Positions 45,540-55,476 of a stretch of 64,000 nucleotides of DNA are shown here, piece after piece (positions within the stretch are counted from its first letter, which is position 1; the number at the start of each line of letters is the position of its first letter). Under the pieces are notes generated by a model. That model saw only the letters and a list, made by a program, of their open reading frames with translations. It searched no databases and was not told the DNA's origin. The position numbers were made by a program, and so were the translations under genes. The DNA comes from Sulfitobacter geojensis (lineage in GTDB: Bacteria; Pseudomonadota; Alphaproteobacteria; Rhodobacterales; Rhodobacteraceae). The stretch lies in contig NZ_JASE01000005.1 in NCBI RefSeq assembly GCF_000622325.1, forward strand, positions 3,286,001 through 3,350,000. Reading direction: 5' to 3'.

Positions 45540-46304
45540 ATGCTTACCTATTCCGAATACGGCACGCGCCGCACCGATGCCCCGCCCCTGATCATTGCAC
45601 ATGGCCTTTACGGCTCCGGGCGCAACTGGGGCGTGATCGCCAAACGCCTGTCCGATACCCGCCACGTCATCACGCCGGACATGCGCAACCACGGCACCAG
45701 CCCGCGCGCCCAGACGCAAAGCTACCCGGACATGGCTGCAGACATCGCTGAACTGATCCACCACATCGGCGGCCCTGTTGACCTGCTGGGCCACTCCATG
45801 GGTGGCAAAACCGCGATGGCCCTTGCCCTGACGCAGCCTGATCTGATCAACCGCTTGATCGTTGCCGACATCGCCCCCGTTGCCTATGGCCATACACAAC
45901 AAGGCATGATCGACGCCATGCGCCGCGTTGACCTGTCCACACTTACCCGCCGCTCGGACGCCGAAGCGCAACTGGCAGCAGCCGGCATTGAACCTGCACT
46001 GCAAAGCTTTTTCACCCAATCACTGGACGTCCCGAACAAAGCATGGCGGCTGAACCTCGACGTGCTCGAAGCGGAGATGGACAAAATCATCGGCTGGCCT
46101 GACGACATCACCGGCCCCTTCGATGGCCCGACCTTCTTTCTGTCCGGCGGCGCAAGTGACTATGTCACGGCGCAACACCGCCCCAAGATCAAATCTCTTT
46201 TCCCCCGCGCCCGTTTCGCTAAAATACCTGACGCGGGCCACTGGCTTCACGCCGAAAAGCCCCGCCCGTTCGAGGCCTCCGTGCGTGCCTTCCTTGACGC
46301 CTGA
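45540..46304 (+). CDS. Alpha/beta hydrolase (YbfF-like esterase)
   Basis: 254 residues. Nucleophile elbow LLGHSMGGKTAMAL, oxyanion region IAHGLYGSGRNWG, and the catalytic His near the C-terminus in IPDAGHWLHAEKP. The overall order fits the YbfF/ABHD11 group of acyl-CoA or ester hydrolases. It is cytoplasmic, single-gene, and followed by a repeat-rich intergenic region. Confidence 0.93.
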   Translation: MLTYSEYGTRRTDAPPLIIAHGLYGSGRNWGVIAKRLSDTRHVITPDMRNHGTSPRAQTQSYPDMAADIAELIHHIGGPVDLLGHSMGGKTAMALALTQPDLINRLIVADIAPVAYGHTQQGMIDAMRRVDLSTLTRRSDAEAQLAAAGIEPALQSFFTQSLDVPNKAWRLNLDVLEAEMDKIIGWPDDITGPFDGPTFFLSGGASDYVTAQHRPKIKSLFPRARFAKIPDAGHWLHAEKPRPFEASVRAFLDA

Positions 46305-46316
46305 TCCAATCCTCTT

Positions 46317-46343
46317 CTCTTTTTGGCCTTAAATCCTGCGGGG
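46317..46343. repeat. Dispersed intergenic repeat (second family), copy 2
   Basis: CTCTTTTTGGCCTTAAATCC then TGCGGGG, 26 of 27 bases identical to 32149-32175. It starts 13 bp after the esterase stop and runs directly into the 44-bp tandem repeat. Confidence 0.6.
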
Positions 46344-46345
46344 AA

Positions 46346-46462
46346 TCGATCTTTGATCGATGGGGCAGAGCCCCTTCTTATCTCTTCTGTCGATCTGTGA
46401 TCGACGGGGCAGAGCCCCTATTAATCAAATCTGTCGATCTGTGATCGACGGGGCCTACCCCC
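46346..46462. repeat. Three tandem units with exact 44-bp period
   Basis: 29-base units begin at 46346, 46390 and 46434. Each has a GATC-rich palindrome (TCGATC-TKT-GATCGA) and a GGGGCAGAGCCCC hairpin. The third unit's hairpin is degraded to GGGGCCTACCCCC. The 15-base spacers differ. It lies between the esterase gene and the carB promoter. Confidence 0.8.
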
Positions 46463-46495
46463 ATAATAATCGCTGCCACCCCTTGTTACACAAAA

Positions 46496-46540
46496 CAGGG
46501 GGCCAAACCCCCTTGCACCCAACCGCCCGTTCCCTATAAC
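46496..46540 (+). promoter_or_regulatory. Hairpin and likely sigma-70-type promoter of carB
   Basis: AGGGGG-CCAAA-CCCCCT (46497-46513) is followed by a promoter-like pair TTGCAC (46513-46518), 16 bases, TATAAC (46535-46540). The start codon lies 32 bp after the -10 element. The hairpin could end leftward-derived transcripts. Confidence 0.4.
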
Positions 46541-46572
46541 GCGATAAATTTGCATATTTTTGGGGGCCTCCG

Positions 46573-49500
46573 ATGCCAAAGCGTACCGACATCCAATCGA
46601 TTATGATCATTGGTGCAGGGCCTATTGTAATCGGACAGGCCTGCGAGTTCGACTACTCCGGCGCACAAGCCTGTAAGGCGCTGAAAGAGGAAGGCTACCG
46701 CGTCATCCTCGTCAACTCCAATCCCGCGACAATCATGACCGATCCGGGGCTCGCGGATGCGACTTATATCGAACCCATCACCCCCGAAATCGTCGCCAAG
46801 ATCATCGAAAAAGAACGCCCCGACGCGCTTTTGCCGACCATGGGCGGCCAGACCGGCCTGAACACATCACTGGCACTGGAAGAAATGGGCGTGCTTGCCA
46901 AATTCAACGTCGAAATGATCGGTGCGAAACGTGAAGCCATCGAAATGGCCGAAGACCGCAAACTGTTCCGCGACGCAATGGACCGCCTTGGGATCGAAAA
47001 CCCCAAAGCGACCATCTGCACTGCCCCGAAAGACGCCGACGGCAAGAAAGACCTCGCCGCAGGCGTACAGATCGCGTTGGAATCACTCGAAGAAATCGGT
47101 CTGCCAGCCATCATCCGCCCCGCCTTCACCATGGGCGGCACCGGCGGCGGTGTGGCCTATAACCGCGCGGATTATGAATTCTTCTGTCGCTCCGGCATGG
47201 ATGCCTCTCCGGTTGGCCAGATCCTGATCGACGAATCCCTTCTGGGGTGGAAAGAATTCGAGATGGAGGTCGTGCGCGATACCGCCGACAACGCCATCAT
47301 CGTCTGCGCCATCGAAAACGTCGATCCGATGGGCGTGCACACGGGCGATTCGATCACCGTAGCCCCTGCGCTCACCCTGACCGACAAAGAATATCAGATC
47401 ATGCGCAACCACTCGATCGCTGTCCTGCGCGAGATCGGCGTGGAAACCGGCGGGTCCAACGTGCAATGGGCCGTGAACCCAGCCGATGGTCGCATGGTCG
47501 TGATTGAAATGAACCCGCGCGTGTCGCGTTCCTCGGCCCTCGCATCGAAAGCCACCGGTTTCCCGATCGCCAAGATTGCGGCGAAACTCGCCGTGGGCTT
47601 CACACTCGATGAACTCGACAACGACATCACCGGCGTCACGCCCGCCAGCTTTGAGCCGACCATCGACTATGTGGTCACCAAAATCCCGAAATTCGCCTTT
47701 GAAAAATTCCCCGGCTCCGAACCCTACCTGACAACCGCGATGAAATCCGTGGGCGAAGCCATGTCGATCGGCCGCACCATCCACGAATCGATGCAAAAAG
47801 CGCTGGCCTCGATGGAATCCGGCCTGACCGGTTTTGATGAAATCGACATCGATGGGTTCAGTGCCGATGTGCCGTCGGACGCACCGCAGAACACCGCCGC
47901 CATCACCAAAGCCATCGCAAAACAAACGCCGGATCGCCTGCGCACCATTGCACAGGCCATGCGCCACGGCATGTCCAACGATGATATTCAGGGCACTACC
48001 ATGTTTGACCCATGGTTCCTTGACCGCATCCGCGAAATCATCGACGCCGAAGAAGCTGTGCGGACCGCCGGTCTGCCAGCTGATGAGGCTGGCATGCGTC
48101 ACCTCAAAATGATGGGCTTCACCGACGCCCGCCTTGCGACCCTGACCGGCCAGACCGAAACACAGGTCCGCGCCGCCCGCATCCAGCTCGGCGTTACTGC
48201 CGTGTTCAAACGCATCGACACTTGCGCTGCCGAATTCGAAGCACAAACCCCGTATATGTATTCCACTTACGAAGCCCCGATGATGGGCGACGTCGAATGC
48301 GAGGCCCGTCCTTCCGACCGTAAGAAAGTCGTCATTCTCGGTGGTGGCCCCAACCGCATCGGGCAAGGTATCGAATTCGATTACTGCTGCTGTCACGCTT
48401 GCTATGCGCTGACGGACGCGGGCTATGAAACCATCATGGTGAACTGCAACCCAGAGACCGTCTCGACCGACTATGACACCTCGGACCGTCTGTATTTCGA
48501 ACCGCTGACCTTTGAACATGTCATGGAGATCATGCGCGTCGAGCAGGAAAACGGAACGTTGCATGGCGTCATCGTTCAGTTCGGTGGTCAAACCCCTCTC
48601 AAGCTTGCCAATGCCTTGCAAGACGCCGGCATCCCGATCCTCGGCACCACGCCTGACGCGATTGATCTGGCCGAAGATCGCGAGCGTTTCCAGCAACTTG
48701 TCCAGCAACTCGGCCTGAAACAGCCGCATAACGGCATCGCCTCTACCGACGCGCAGGCCCTTGAAATCGCAGCTGATATCGGCTTCCCGCTGGTGATCCG
48801 GCCCTCTTATGTCTTGGGCGGGCGTGCCATGGAAATCGTGCGCGACATGGCCCAGCTTGAACGCTACATCCGCGAAGCTGTTGTGGTTTCCGGCGACAGC
48901 CCTGTCCTGCTCGACAGCTACCTGTCCGGCGCGGTTGAACTTGACGTGGACGCCCTGTGTGATGGCAAGGACGTGCATGTCGCAGGCATCATGCAGCACA
49001 TCGAAGAGGCCGGCGTGCACTCTGGCGACAGCGCCTGTTCCCTGCCGCCCTACTCCCTGCCCCAGGACATCATCGACGAAGTCACCAAACAGACCAAAGC
49101 CTTGGCGCTCGCTCTTAATGTTGTCGGGCTGATGAACATCCAGTTCGCGGTCAAAGACGGCGATGTTTACCTGATCGAAGTCAACCCGCGCGCCTCACGC
49201 ACCGTGCCTTTTGTGGCAAAAGCGACCGACAGTGCCATCGCCAGCATCGCCGCACGCATCATGGCAGGTGAGCCCCTCAGCAACTTCCCGCTGCGCGCAG
49301 CCTACCCCGAACAATCCGCCTATTCCGACACGCTGCCCTTGGGCGACCCGATGACGCTGGCCGACCCCAATATGCCGTGGTTCTCGGTCAAGGAGGCCGT
49401 GCTGCCCTTTGCCCGTTTCCCCGGTGTCGACACGCTGCTTGGCCCTGAGATGCGGTCCACCGGCGAAGTCATGGGCTGGGACCGCGACTTCCCCCGCGCC

Positions 49501-49932
49501 TTCCTAAAGGCGCAGATGGGCGCGGGTACGATACTGCCCCGCACCGGTTGTGCCTTCCTGTCGATAAAAGACATGGACAAAACCGACGACATGTTAACGG
49601 CGGCAAATATTCTGATCGCGCAAGGGTTTAGCATCGTCGCAACCCGCGGCACTGCGACGTGGTTGGCCTCACATGACATTCCTTGCGAGACAGTGAACAA
49701 GGTATACGAGGGACGCCCCGACATCACCGATATGATGAAGGACGAGCAGATTCATCTGGTGCTGAACACCACCGAAGGATCGCAAGCGGTTGAAGACAGC
49801 AAATCAATCCGTTCCATCGCGCTGTTTGACAAGATCCCCTATTTCACCACTGCAGCGGGGGCATATGCCGCCACTTTGGCCATCAAAGCTCAGGCCGAGG
49901 ATGAAATCGGTGTGAAGTCCCTGCAAGGGTAA
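46573..49932 (+). CDS. carB: Carbamoyl-phosphate synthase large subunit
   Basis: 1119 residues, slightly longer than the common 1070-1080. It makes carbamoyl phosphate from ammonia (supplied by CarA), bicarbonate and two ATP for pyrimidine and arginine synthesis. Two homologous synthetase halves are seen: [28 protein letters not shown] with FTMGGTGGG, and [28 protein letters not shown] with [13 protein letters not shown]. The C-terminal MGS-like allosteric domain begins at about residue 1000 ([25 protein letters not shown]). carA is not adjacent. GGGGG lies upstream of the ATG. Confidence 0.98.
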   Translation: MPKRTDIQSIMIIGAGPIVIGQACEFDYSGAQACKALKEEGYRVILVNSNPATIMTDPGLADATYIEPITPEIVAKIIEKERPDALLPTMGGQTGLNTSLALEEMGVLAKFNVEMIGAKREAIEMAEDRKLFRDAMDRLGIENPKATICTAPKDADGKKDLAAGVQIALESLEEIGLPAIIRPAFTMGGTGGGVAYNRADYEFFCRSGMDASPVGQILIDESLLGWKEFEMEVVRDTADNAIIVCAIENVDPMGVHTGDSITVAPALTLTDKEYQIMRNHSIAVLREIGVETGGSNVQWAVNPADGRMVVIEMNPRVSRSSALASKATGFPIAKIAAKLAVGFTLDELDNDITGVTPASFEPTIDYVVTKIPKFAFEKFPGSEPYLTTAMKSVGEAMSIGRTIHESMQKALASMESGLTGFDEIDIDGFSADVPSDAPQNTAAITKAIAKQTPDRLRTIAQAMRHGMSNDDIQGTTMFDPWFLDRIREIIDAEEAVRTAGLPADEAGMRHLKMMGFTDARLATLTGQTETQVRAARIQLGVTAVFKRIDTCAAEFEAQTPYMYSTYEAPMMGDVECEARPSDRKKVVILGGGPNRIGQGIEFDYCCCHACYALTDAGYETIMVNCNPETVSTDYDTSDRLYFEPLTFEHVMEIMRVEQENGTLHGVIVQFGGQTPLKLANALQDAGIPILGTTPDAIDLAEDRERFQQLVQQLGLKQPHNGIASTDAQALEIAADIGFPLVIRPSYVLGGRAMEIVRDMAQLERYIREAVVVSGDSPVLLDSYLSGAVELDVDALCDGKDVHVAGIMQHIEEAGVHSGDSACSLPPYSLPQDIIDEVTKQTKALALALNVVGLMNIQFAVKDGDVYLIEVNPRASRTVPFVAKATDSAIASIAARIMAGEPLSNFPLRAAYPEQSAYSDTLPLGDPMTLADPNMPWFSVKEAVLPFARFPGVDTLLGPEMRSTGEVMGWDRDFPRAFLKAQMGAGTILPRTGCAFLSIKDMDKTDDMLTAANILIAQGFSIVATRGTATWLASHDIPCETVNKVYEGRPDITDMMKDEQIHLVLNTTEGSQAVEDSKSIRSIALFDKIPYFTTAAGAYAATLAIKAQAEDEIGVKSLQG

Positions 49933-49968
49933 TCGAACATGGGGTGCGCCGTTAGAGTTCGGGGCACC

Positions 49969-50808
49969 TTACAAAGCTTGATACATCCCGATCAGCTTCG
50001 TCAGGCGTTGTGACATCGTTTCACCAATGACCGACGCCAGTTGCGCATCGCGCAGACCCATTTCCTCACCGGCAAGCGCCGCCTTCAACAGCCCTTCGAA
50101 TGATACCCATTTGCTGTTGATCTGGCCCAACGTGATCTTGATCTTGATGTTGGGTGCCTTTTCCAAACCCAATATGCGATCCCCGCCGATCAGCGCCGCG
50201 TTCATGTTCATGAATGAGGCCATATTGTCGGTAATATGCGCCGCGGCATCCGATCCGCCAATCGAAAGGCGCAGATGGCAAAAATCTTTCAGAATTTCCT
50301 CCAACAGCGCATTTTGTTGATGCAATATCTCAATCGCATTGGCGGACGGCCCCGTGATGCTTTTGCCGCTTTGACGCATGTCCTTCAACGTCGCGTGCAA
50401 CCTGTTAGCCACAAGGCCCGTACGCGACAGAATCAGCCCGACAGGAACCGCATGCATATCCCCCGCAGCCACTTGTTGCGCCGACAGGGTCAGCCCACGT
50501 GAAAAACGCTCGATCTCGATCAGGACGGTCCGGTGGGGGCCGGCGGTCATTGGTGGCAGCGCGAGCGCTGGATCACCGTCGATGATACTGCCCATAACAC
50601 CTGTAAACGCCACTGCATTGTCGATCGTAGCGTCCGAATGCAGTTGGGAATCAGCGCCTGATAAAACCATGCACGCAGATTTCCCAATGCGTTGGGCGCG
50701 CTGAAGCTGTTCAAACAACAGGGACTGGCGCACCGCATCAGCATCTTGGGCAAAAACCGGAACAATGCCGCCCAAAATCAGGACAGCCGCAGTTATAATT
50801 CGCAGCAT
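49969..50808 (-). CDS. Exported protein with PilJ-type sensor-like domain
   Basis: 279 residues with a signal peptide (MLRIITAAVLILGGIVPVFAQ). The mature part is helical and contains QLQRAQRIGKSACMV, resembling the type IV pili methyl-accepting chemotaxis N-terminal (PilJ/NIT-like) motif QRM-x-x-R-x-x-K. A second copy of the same pattern is suggested near ETMSQRLTKLIGMYQAL. It has no transmembrane or output domain, so it would be a free periplasmic protein. The function is unknown. It is divergent from the FabH-like gene. Confidence 0.75.
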   Translation of the reverse strand: MLRIITAAVLILGGIVPVFAQDADAVRQSLLFEQLQRAQRIGKSACMVLSGADSQLHSDATIDNAVAFTGVMGSIIDGDPALALPPMTAGPHRTVLIEIERFSRGLTLSAQQVAAGDMHAVPVGLILSRTGLVANRLHATLKDMRQSGKSITGPSANAIEILHQQNALLEEILKDFCHLRLSIGGSDAAAHITDNMASFMNMNAALIGGDRILGLEKAPNIKIKITLGQINSKWVSFEGLLKAALAGEEMGLRDAQLASVIGETMSQRLTKLIGMYQAL

Positions 50809-50945
50809 CTATCAAACCCAAATCAACCCGTTGCGCCACGATGTCACGGAAGTCTTAAATCTTTATCACCGCTTAGCTGCCGTTCAGTCCGCTCTTGCGA
50901 AGGACAAGGGACCAAGCCTATCATCACCCAACTCAAGAGGTCCTC

Positions 50946-52070
50946 ATGCATACACCAGCCATCACAGGCACCGGCGTTTTCACGCCGTCCGAAACCATCA
51001 CTAACGCGGAACTTGTCCGTGCATTCAACGCCTACGTCGACCTTTACAACGCCGAACATGCAGACGCGATTGCAACCGGCGAACTGCCTGCCAAGACTTA
51101 TTCTTCGGAAGAATTCATCTTCAAGGCCAGCGGAATCGAACAGCGCTATGTGATTGATAAAACGGGCATCCTTGATCCGAAAGTCATGCACCCTTTGTTG
51201 CGTCAGCGCAGCGATGACGAACCCGGCCTGATGGCCGAAATGGCGTTGGACGCAGCACAAAAGGCGCTCGCGCAAGCGGGAAAGACAGCCGCCGATGTGG
51301 ATGCCGTGATCTGCGCGGCGTCAAATCTGGAACGCGCCTACCCCGCCGTCGCCATCGAAATTCAGGAATTGTTGCAAATCAACGGCTTTGCCTTCGACAT
51401 GAATGTCGCCTGTTCCTCTGCGACCTTCGGCATTCAGGCCGCCGCAGACATGGTGCGCAGCGGCTCGATCCGCAGTGCCTTGGTGGTGAACCCTGAAATT
51501 TGCTCGGCCCATCTGGAATGGCGCGACCGCGACTGCCACTTTATTTTCGGGGATGTCGCCACGGCCACATTGATCGAACGGGCCGAAGACGCAAGCGGGC
51601 CGTATTTCGAAATAAAATCAACCCGTTGCGCGACAGAGTTCTCGAATAACATCCGCAACAACAACGGCTTTTTGCGCCGTTCGCGTCCAGATGGCGTGGC
51701 CGACCGGCGTGACATGCAGTTCATGCAGAACGGGCGCAAAGTGTTTAAAGAAGTGCTGCCTATGGTCGCGGATCATATCGCAGGACATATGGCGGACAAT
51801 GACGTGCAAGCCGATGATCTCAAACGGCTTTGGCTGCATCAGGCCAATAAGTCGATGAATGATTTCATTGGCCGCAAAGTGTTGGGCCGGGCACCGGAAG
51901 CGGGCGAACAACCCAACATTCTGCAAGATTACGCCAATACCTCATCCGCAGGGTCGATCATTGCATTTTCCAAATATTCCAACGACTTGTCAGATGGCGA
52001 TACCGGTTTGATCTGTTCGTTCGGGGCGGGGTATTCCGTGGGATCGGTCATCGTGCAGAAACACGGTTAA
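50946..52070 (+). CDS. Beta-ketoacyl-ACP synthase III-like enzyme
   Basis: 374 residues, longer than FabH (about 320). Catalytic triad is visible: Cys in FDMNVACSSATFGIQAA, His in LWLHQANKSMNDFI, and Asn in NTSSAGSIIAFSKY. The N-terminal ITGTGVFTPSETITNAELVRAFN fits the thiolase fold. The insertion after the first strands (AYVDLYNAEHADAIATGELPAKTYSSEEFIFKASGIEQRYV) marks a separate FabH-like branch that is often annotated simply as beta-ketoacyl-ACP synthase III. It condenses an acyl-CoA primer with malonyl-ACP. AGAGG precedes the ATG. It is alone, not in a fab operon. Confidence 0.88.
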   Translation: MHTPAITGTGVFTPSETITNAELVRAFNAYVDLYNAEHADAIATGELPAKTYSSEEFIFKASGIEQRYVIDKTGILDPKVMHPLLRQRSDDEPGLMAEMALDAAQKALAQAGKTAADVDAVICAASNLERAYPAVAIEIQELLQINGFAFDMNVACSSATFGIQAAADMVRSGSIRSALVVNPEICSAHLEWRDRDCHFIFGDVATATLIERAEDASGPYFEIKSTRCATEFSNNIRNNNGFLRRSRPDGVADRRDMQFMQNGRKVFKEVLPMVADHIAGHMADNDVQADDLKRLWLHQANKSMNDFIGRKVLGRAPEAGEQPNILQDYANTSSAGSIIAFSKYSNDLSDGDTGLICSFGAGYSVGSVIVQKHG

Positions 52071-52093
52071 GGGCGGCTTAAACGCCTTTTTTC
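52068..52093 (+). terminator. Intrinsic terminator of the FabH-like gene
   Basis: AAGGGCG (52069-52075) pairs with CGCCTTT (52083-52089) with one G.T, followed by TTT. It overlaps the stop codon and the 3' end of convergent arsH. Confidence 0.65.
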
Positions 52094-52794
52094 GACACCC
52101 GTTTGTGCACTTCGGCGACGGTTTCAACCCGTTCCGAATAACGATCCACAAGATACTCCGCACGTCCGCGCACCATCCATGTGAATTTCACCAGTTCTTC
52201 CATCACGTCGACGATCCGCGCGTAAAACGGACCGTCTGGCAGCTGTCCATTGCTGTTAAACTCCAGCCAGGCCTTTGGAATACTGGACTGGTTAGGGATC
52301 GTGACCATCCGCATCCAGCGCCCTAGAATACGCATCTGGTTCACCGCATTAAACGATTGCGATCCACCGCTGACCTGCATCACCGCCAGTGTCTTGCCTT
52401 GGGTCGGGCGGATGCCGCCCTGCAAGGACAGGGGAAGCCAGTCAATCTGGGTTTTCATGATCCCCGTCATCGCGCCGTGGCGTTCGGGGCTGGACCAGAC
52501 CATGCCTTCCGACCAGACCGCCAGTTCACGCAACTCCGCGACCTTAGGGTGATCAGGCTCGACACTGTCAGGCAAAGGCAGACCGGTCGGGTCATACATC
52601 CGCGTTTCACAGCCCAGAAAGTGCAGTACCCGCGCCGCTTCCTCTGCGGCCTTGCGCGAATAGCTGGTTTCGCGCAGCGACCCGTAAAGCAGCAAAATCC
52701 GCGGCTTATGCCCCGGATCACCCGCCGCCTTTAGCGCATCCACATCAATTTGCGGCAGTTGATCCGCGTGCAAAGCCTCCAGATCGTCAGTCAC
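52078..52794 (-). CDS. arsH: ArsH-type NADPH-dependent FMN reductase
   Basis: 238 residues. The flavodoxin-like FMN-reductase fold begins [44 protein letters not shown] and [31 protein letters not shown] follow the ArsH branch, which oxidises methyl- and aryl-arsenite and reduces quinones or metals. It starts with GTG, overlapping the upstream gene by 8 bp, with GAGGA upstream. No arsR/B/C is adjacent, unlike in classical ars operons, so its partner regulator may be the CII-like protein. Confidence 0.92.
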   Translation of the reverse strand: MTDDLEALHADQLPQIDVDALKAAGDPGHKPRILLLYGSLRETSYSRKAAEEAARVLHFLGCETRMYDPTGLPLPDSVEPDHPKVAELRELAVWSEGMVWSSPERHGAMTGIMKTQIDWLPLSLQGGIRPTQGKTLAVMQVSGGSQSFNAVNQMRILGRWMRMVTIPNQSSIPKAWLEFNSNGQLPDGPFYARIVDVMEELVKFTWMVRGRAEYLVDRYSERVETVAEVHKRVSKKGV

Positions 52795-53245
52795 TTTCGT
52801 CCTCGAGGTTCAGCTTCATGTCCACCAACACTTGTTGCAACATGGTGGTCTCTTTCAACAGGCGCTTGGCCTCGTTGACGCTGATCTTGCCGTCTTCCAT
52901 CGACTGTTGATATTCCGCCATCAACATCGCGAACCGTTGTGACAGGGCGATGACATCCGAATTCACCCCGCCCTTGCGTTCAGCATTGTCGCGCCGGTCC
53001 TCAAAGTTCAGGCCAATCCCTTTCAGCTCGGCCAGCGCCGCCGTGACATGCGGATAACTTGACACCTGCTCAAGCTGTGCCACGGCATCAATCGGCATGA
53101 AGCGGTCGGAATGTTCGTCATTGTCGGAATAATACCGCCCCAGCGTCGCCTTTGACTTGCCTGTAACCTCACAGGCCGGTTCGATTCCGACGTCCTTGAC
53201 CAAGGCTTCGGTGTGTTTCTTCAGATAGCTGCCAATATTGGCCAT
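52787..53245 (-). CDS. Small CII-like predicted DNA-binding protein
   Basis: 152 residues. The N-terminal half [57 protein letters not shown] looks like a helix-turn-helix of the phage CII/regulatory type: a helix, [12 protein letters not shown] recognition helix, and a profile in which a stress or metabolic state could be read. The C-terminal half is a helical, coiled-coil-like segment ([44 protein letters not shown]). It is translationally coupled to arsH. I do not know its target. The palindrome at 53333-53347 is a candidate. Confidence 0.75.
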   Translation of the reverse strand: MANIGSYLKKHTEALVKDVGIEPACEVTGKSKATLGRYYSDNDEHSDRFMPIDAVAQLEQVSSYPHVTAALAELKGIGLNFEDRRDNAERKGGVNSDVIALSQRFAMLMAEYQQSMEDGKISVNEAKRLLKETTMLQQVLVDMKLNLEDESD

Positions 53246-53545
53246 ATGTCTCGTTCCCCAAACATCGCTTACTTTCCCCGAACCGCACCGCAGGGGAAAG
53301 ACCCTTGGCTTTTCCCATTAATTGGTTGGGGCGTAAATGTCATTTACAAATCATCCCACCACGTTGGTGGGACTTCATGAGTACCCTGGCAGAAGCCGGG
53401 GATATTACAGGTCCGTACGTCCTCCTGTCGGGTTTGCTCCGCACAGCATATCCAACAGCGAGTGGCGTACGGGCTAGTCACAGGTCACCGCACAAGGCTT
53501 GGTGTTGTCTTGAACAGATCCTGCCTTTTGGCGTAACAGGCGGCT
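53246..53545. promoter_or_regulatory. Divergent control region between the CII-like gene and tdk
   Basis: 300 bp without a supported gene. It holds the perfect palindrome GTAAATG-T-CATTTAC (53333-53347). Then come the hairpin TCCCACCA-CGT-TGGTGGGA (53354-53372) and a second hairpin CCCTGGC-AGAA-GCCGGGG (about 53384-53401). An ACAGG/CCTGT pair (about 53408-53430) follows. The palindrome suits an operator; the series of hairpins would lie in the tdk leader RNA. Confidence 0.5.
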
Positions 53546-54130
53546 ATGGCAAAACTCTACTTTCATTACTCCACCATGAACGCGGGCAAATCGACCGTGC
53601 TTTTGCAGGCGGCCCACAACTATGTCGAGCGCGGCATGGTGCCTTATTTGCTGACGGCGCAATTTGACGGGCGCGCCGGCGACGGGCGCATTGCCTCGCG
53701 AATCGGCATTGGTGAAGACGCCGATACATACGGCCCCGGCGAGGACCTGTTTGCCAAATTAAAACAACGCTTTGACGCTGGCCCCTGCGCCTGCGTCTTT
53801 GTGGACGAAGCCCAGTTTCTCGAGGCAGATCAGGTTTGGCAACTGGCCCGCGCGGTGGATGATTTACGCGTGCCGATCATGTGCTTCGGCCTGCGGGTAG
53901 ATTTTCGCGGCAAACTGTTCCCCGGTTCGGCCACCCTTCTGGCGCTGGCAGATGAAATGCGCGAAGTCCGCACGATTTGCCATTGCGGCAAGAAGGCCAC
54001 GATGGTGGTGCGCACGGACGCCAGCGGCGAGGTGTTGAAAGACGGTGCGCAGGTGCAAATCGGTGGCAATGAAACCTATGTCTCCCTATGCCGGCGGCAT
54101 TGGCGCGAAGCGGTTGGCGACCCCGCCTAA
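53546..54130 (+). CDS. tdk: Thymidine kinase (type II)
   Basis: 194 residues. It phosphorylates thymidine with ATP in salvage. Walker A is MNAGKSTVLLQAAHNY (about residues 13-20), the catalytic Glu/Asp stretch is VFVDEAQFLEADQV, and the lasso/zinc region has HCGKKATMVVRTD and CRRHW. The length fits bacterial TK1-type enzymes. The long structured leader upstream is unusual for this gene. Weak SD AGGCGG. Confidence 0.95.
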   Translation: MAKLYFHYSTMNAGKSTVLLQAAHNYVERGMVPYLLTAQFDGRAGDGRIASRIGIGEDADTYGPGEDLFAKLKQRFDAGPCACVFVDEAQFLEADQVWQLARAVDDLRVPIMCFGLRVDFRGKLFPGSATLLALADEMREVRTICHCGKKATMVVRTDASGEVLKDGAQVQIGGNETYVSLCRRHWREAVGDPA

Positions 54131-54298
54131 ACCAACGTTTCCTGCGTCCCCCAATGTTTCAATTTGAAAAAGTTGATCAAAAAGAGGGCATGGCGATGCC
54201 TTTCAGAGGCGCAGGGTAACGCATTGCGCTGTTCCTTGATCTGGCGACCAAACACACCGACAAAGGGCGAATAGCATCGGGGCAAACAGCCAGTGGCG

Positions 54299-54637
54299 TT
54301 AATGCATCCGTCCGCCATCTGGCACATCTTGATCCGGCGATAGCAACACAATTGCGCCGTCTGCGTCCGGCACACCCAATACCAGCACCTCGGACATAAA
54401 CGGTCCGATCTGGCGGGGCGGGAAATTCACCACCGCCATCACCTGCCGGCCGATCAGCGATTCGGGATCATAATGCACAGTGATCTGCGCAGATGTCTTG
54501 CGTTCGCCAATCTCCGGTCCGAAATCCACCCACAGCTTGATCGCCGGTTTGCGCGCCTCTGGAAAAGGCTCTGCCCGCACCACGGTGCCCACGCGAATAT
54601 CTACCTTCAGGAAATCATCAAACGCCAGATCACCCAT
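54299..54637 (-). CDS. csaA: CsaA-like tRNA-binding-domain protein
   Basis: 112 residues. The single EMAP/tRNA-binding OB fold shows [32 protein letters not shown] and [25 protein letters not shown], as in CsaA/YgjH, proteins linked to chaperone or export activity and tRNA binding. Its ATG overlaps the proC stop by 8 bases, and GGGAG precedes it. ATG 54637 is preferred over a longer reading. The actual role in this organism is not known. Confidence 0.9.
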   Translation of the reverse strand: MGDLAFDDFLKVDIRVGTVVRAEPFPEARKPAIKLWVDFGPEIGERKTSAQITVHYDPESLIGRQVMAVVNFPPRQIGPFMSEVLVLGVPDADGAIVLLSPDQDVPDGGRMH

Positions 54638-55445
54638 TTGCCAGCTCCCGCGAACGATCCGCCGCCGCTTTGACCGCACGGCGCAAAAGGGCCGGAAAAC
54701 CGTCCGCCTCGTTCATCAAAACCTCCAGCGCCGCTTGTGTCGTGCCATTGGGCGAGGTCACGTTGACACGCAATTGCGACGGGCTTTCGTCTGATTGCTG
54801 CGCCAGTGCCCCCGCACCCGCCACCGTCGCTTTGGCCAGCTGCATTGCAAGTTCAGCGGGCAGCCCTTCGGCCTCCCCTGCCGCCGCCATCGTTTCGATC
54901 ATGTGGAACACATAGGCCGGTCCCGACCCGCTGACCCCTGTCACCGCATCAATTTGCGCTTCTTCGCTCAGGCGCACTACCTGCCCAACAGCACTTAACA
55001 AGGCTTCAGCCTCATCCAGTGCCGCCGCCCCCGCCGCATCATTGGCTACAATCGCGGTAATGCCCTGCGAAATCGCCGCGGGCGTGTTTGGCATGGCCCG
55101 CACCACGGGGGTGCCTGCGCCCAATGTTTCCTCGAAATAGCGGATCGTTGTGCCCGCCGCGACACTCACGAATACGGTCTCGCCGCCGCCCATCGCCTGC
55201 AATGTGGGCAAGGCATCCGCCATCATCTGCGGTTTGACCGCAACCAGAACGATGGCCGGCGTGGCAGGCAATGTCGCATTCAAATGCACACCGGTTCCGC
55301 GCAGCCAGTCGGATGGAAACGGATCGACAACCCAAACCGACGCTGCCGGCAATCCGCGCGCCAGCCAACCCGCCAACATCGCTGATCCCATCTTGCCACA
55401 GCCCAAAAGGACCAGACCCTGTGCGGCGATACGACTGTCTTTCAT
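54630..55445 (-). CDS. proC: Pyrroline-5-carboxylate reductase
   Basis: 271 residues. Final enzyme of proline synthesis, reducing pyrroline-5-carboxylate with NADPH. The Rossmann start [23 protein letters not shown] carries the dinucleotide loop. [19 protein letters not shown], the signature [30 protein letters not shown] and the C-terminal [13 protein letters not shown] complete the family pattern. GGGGGAAAT precedes the ATG. It overlaps csaA at the 3' end. Confidence 0.97.
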   Translation of the reverse strand: MKDSRIAAQGLVLLGCGKMGSAMLAGWLARGLPAASVWVVDPFPSDWLRGTGVHLNATLPATPAIVLVAVKPQMMADALPTLQAMGGGETVFVSVAAGTTIRYFEETLGAGTPVVRAMPNTPAAISQGITAIVANDAAGAAALDEAEALLSAVGQVVRLSEEAQIDAVTGVSGSGPAYVFHMIETMAAAGEAEGLPAELAMQLAKATVAGAGALAQQSDESPSQLRVNVTSPNGTTQAALEVLMNEADGFPALLRRAVKAAADRSRELANG

Positions 55446-55476
55446 GTGATTTCCCCCGTTATGTCAGGGGAAAGTG

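Noticed and set aside
46346-46462. CRISPR array
   Set aside because: Only three units, spacers of 15 bases too short, repeat contains two palindromes, and no cas genes.
47083-49020. A 645-codon open frame antisense to carB
   Set aside because: It mirrors the codon bias of the real carB frame, has His/Asp-rich low-sense protein and no recognisable family.
54127-54310. Short minus-strand frame after tdk (about 60 codons)
   Set aside because: No SD, overlaps csaA at its start, Cys/His-rich without a family; left unannotated. The 168-bp gap otherwise shows nothing.
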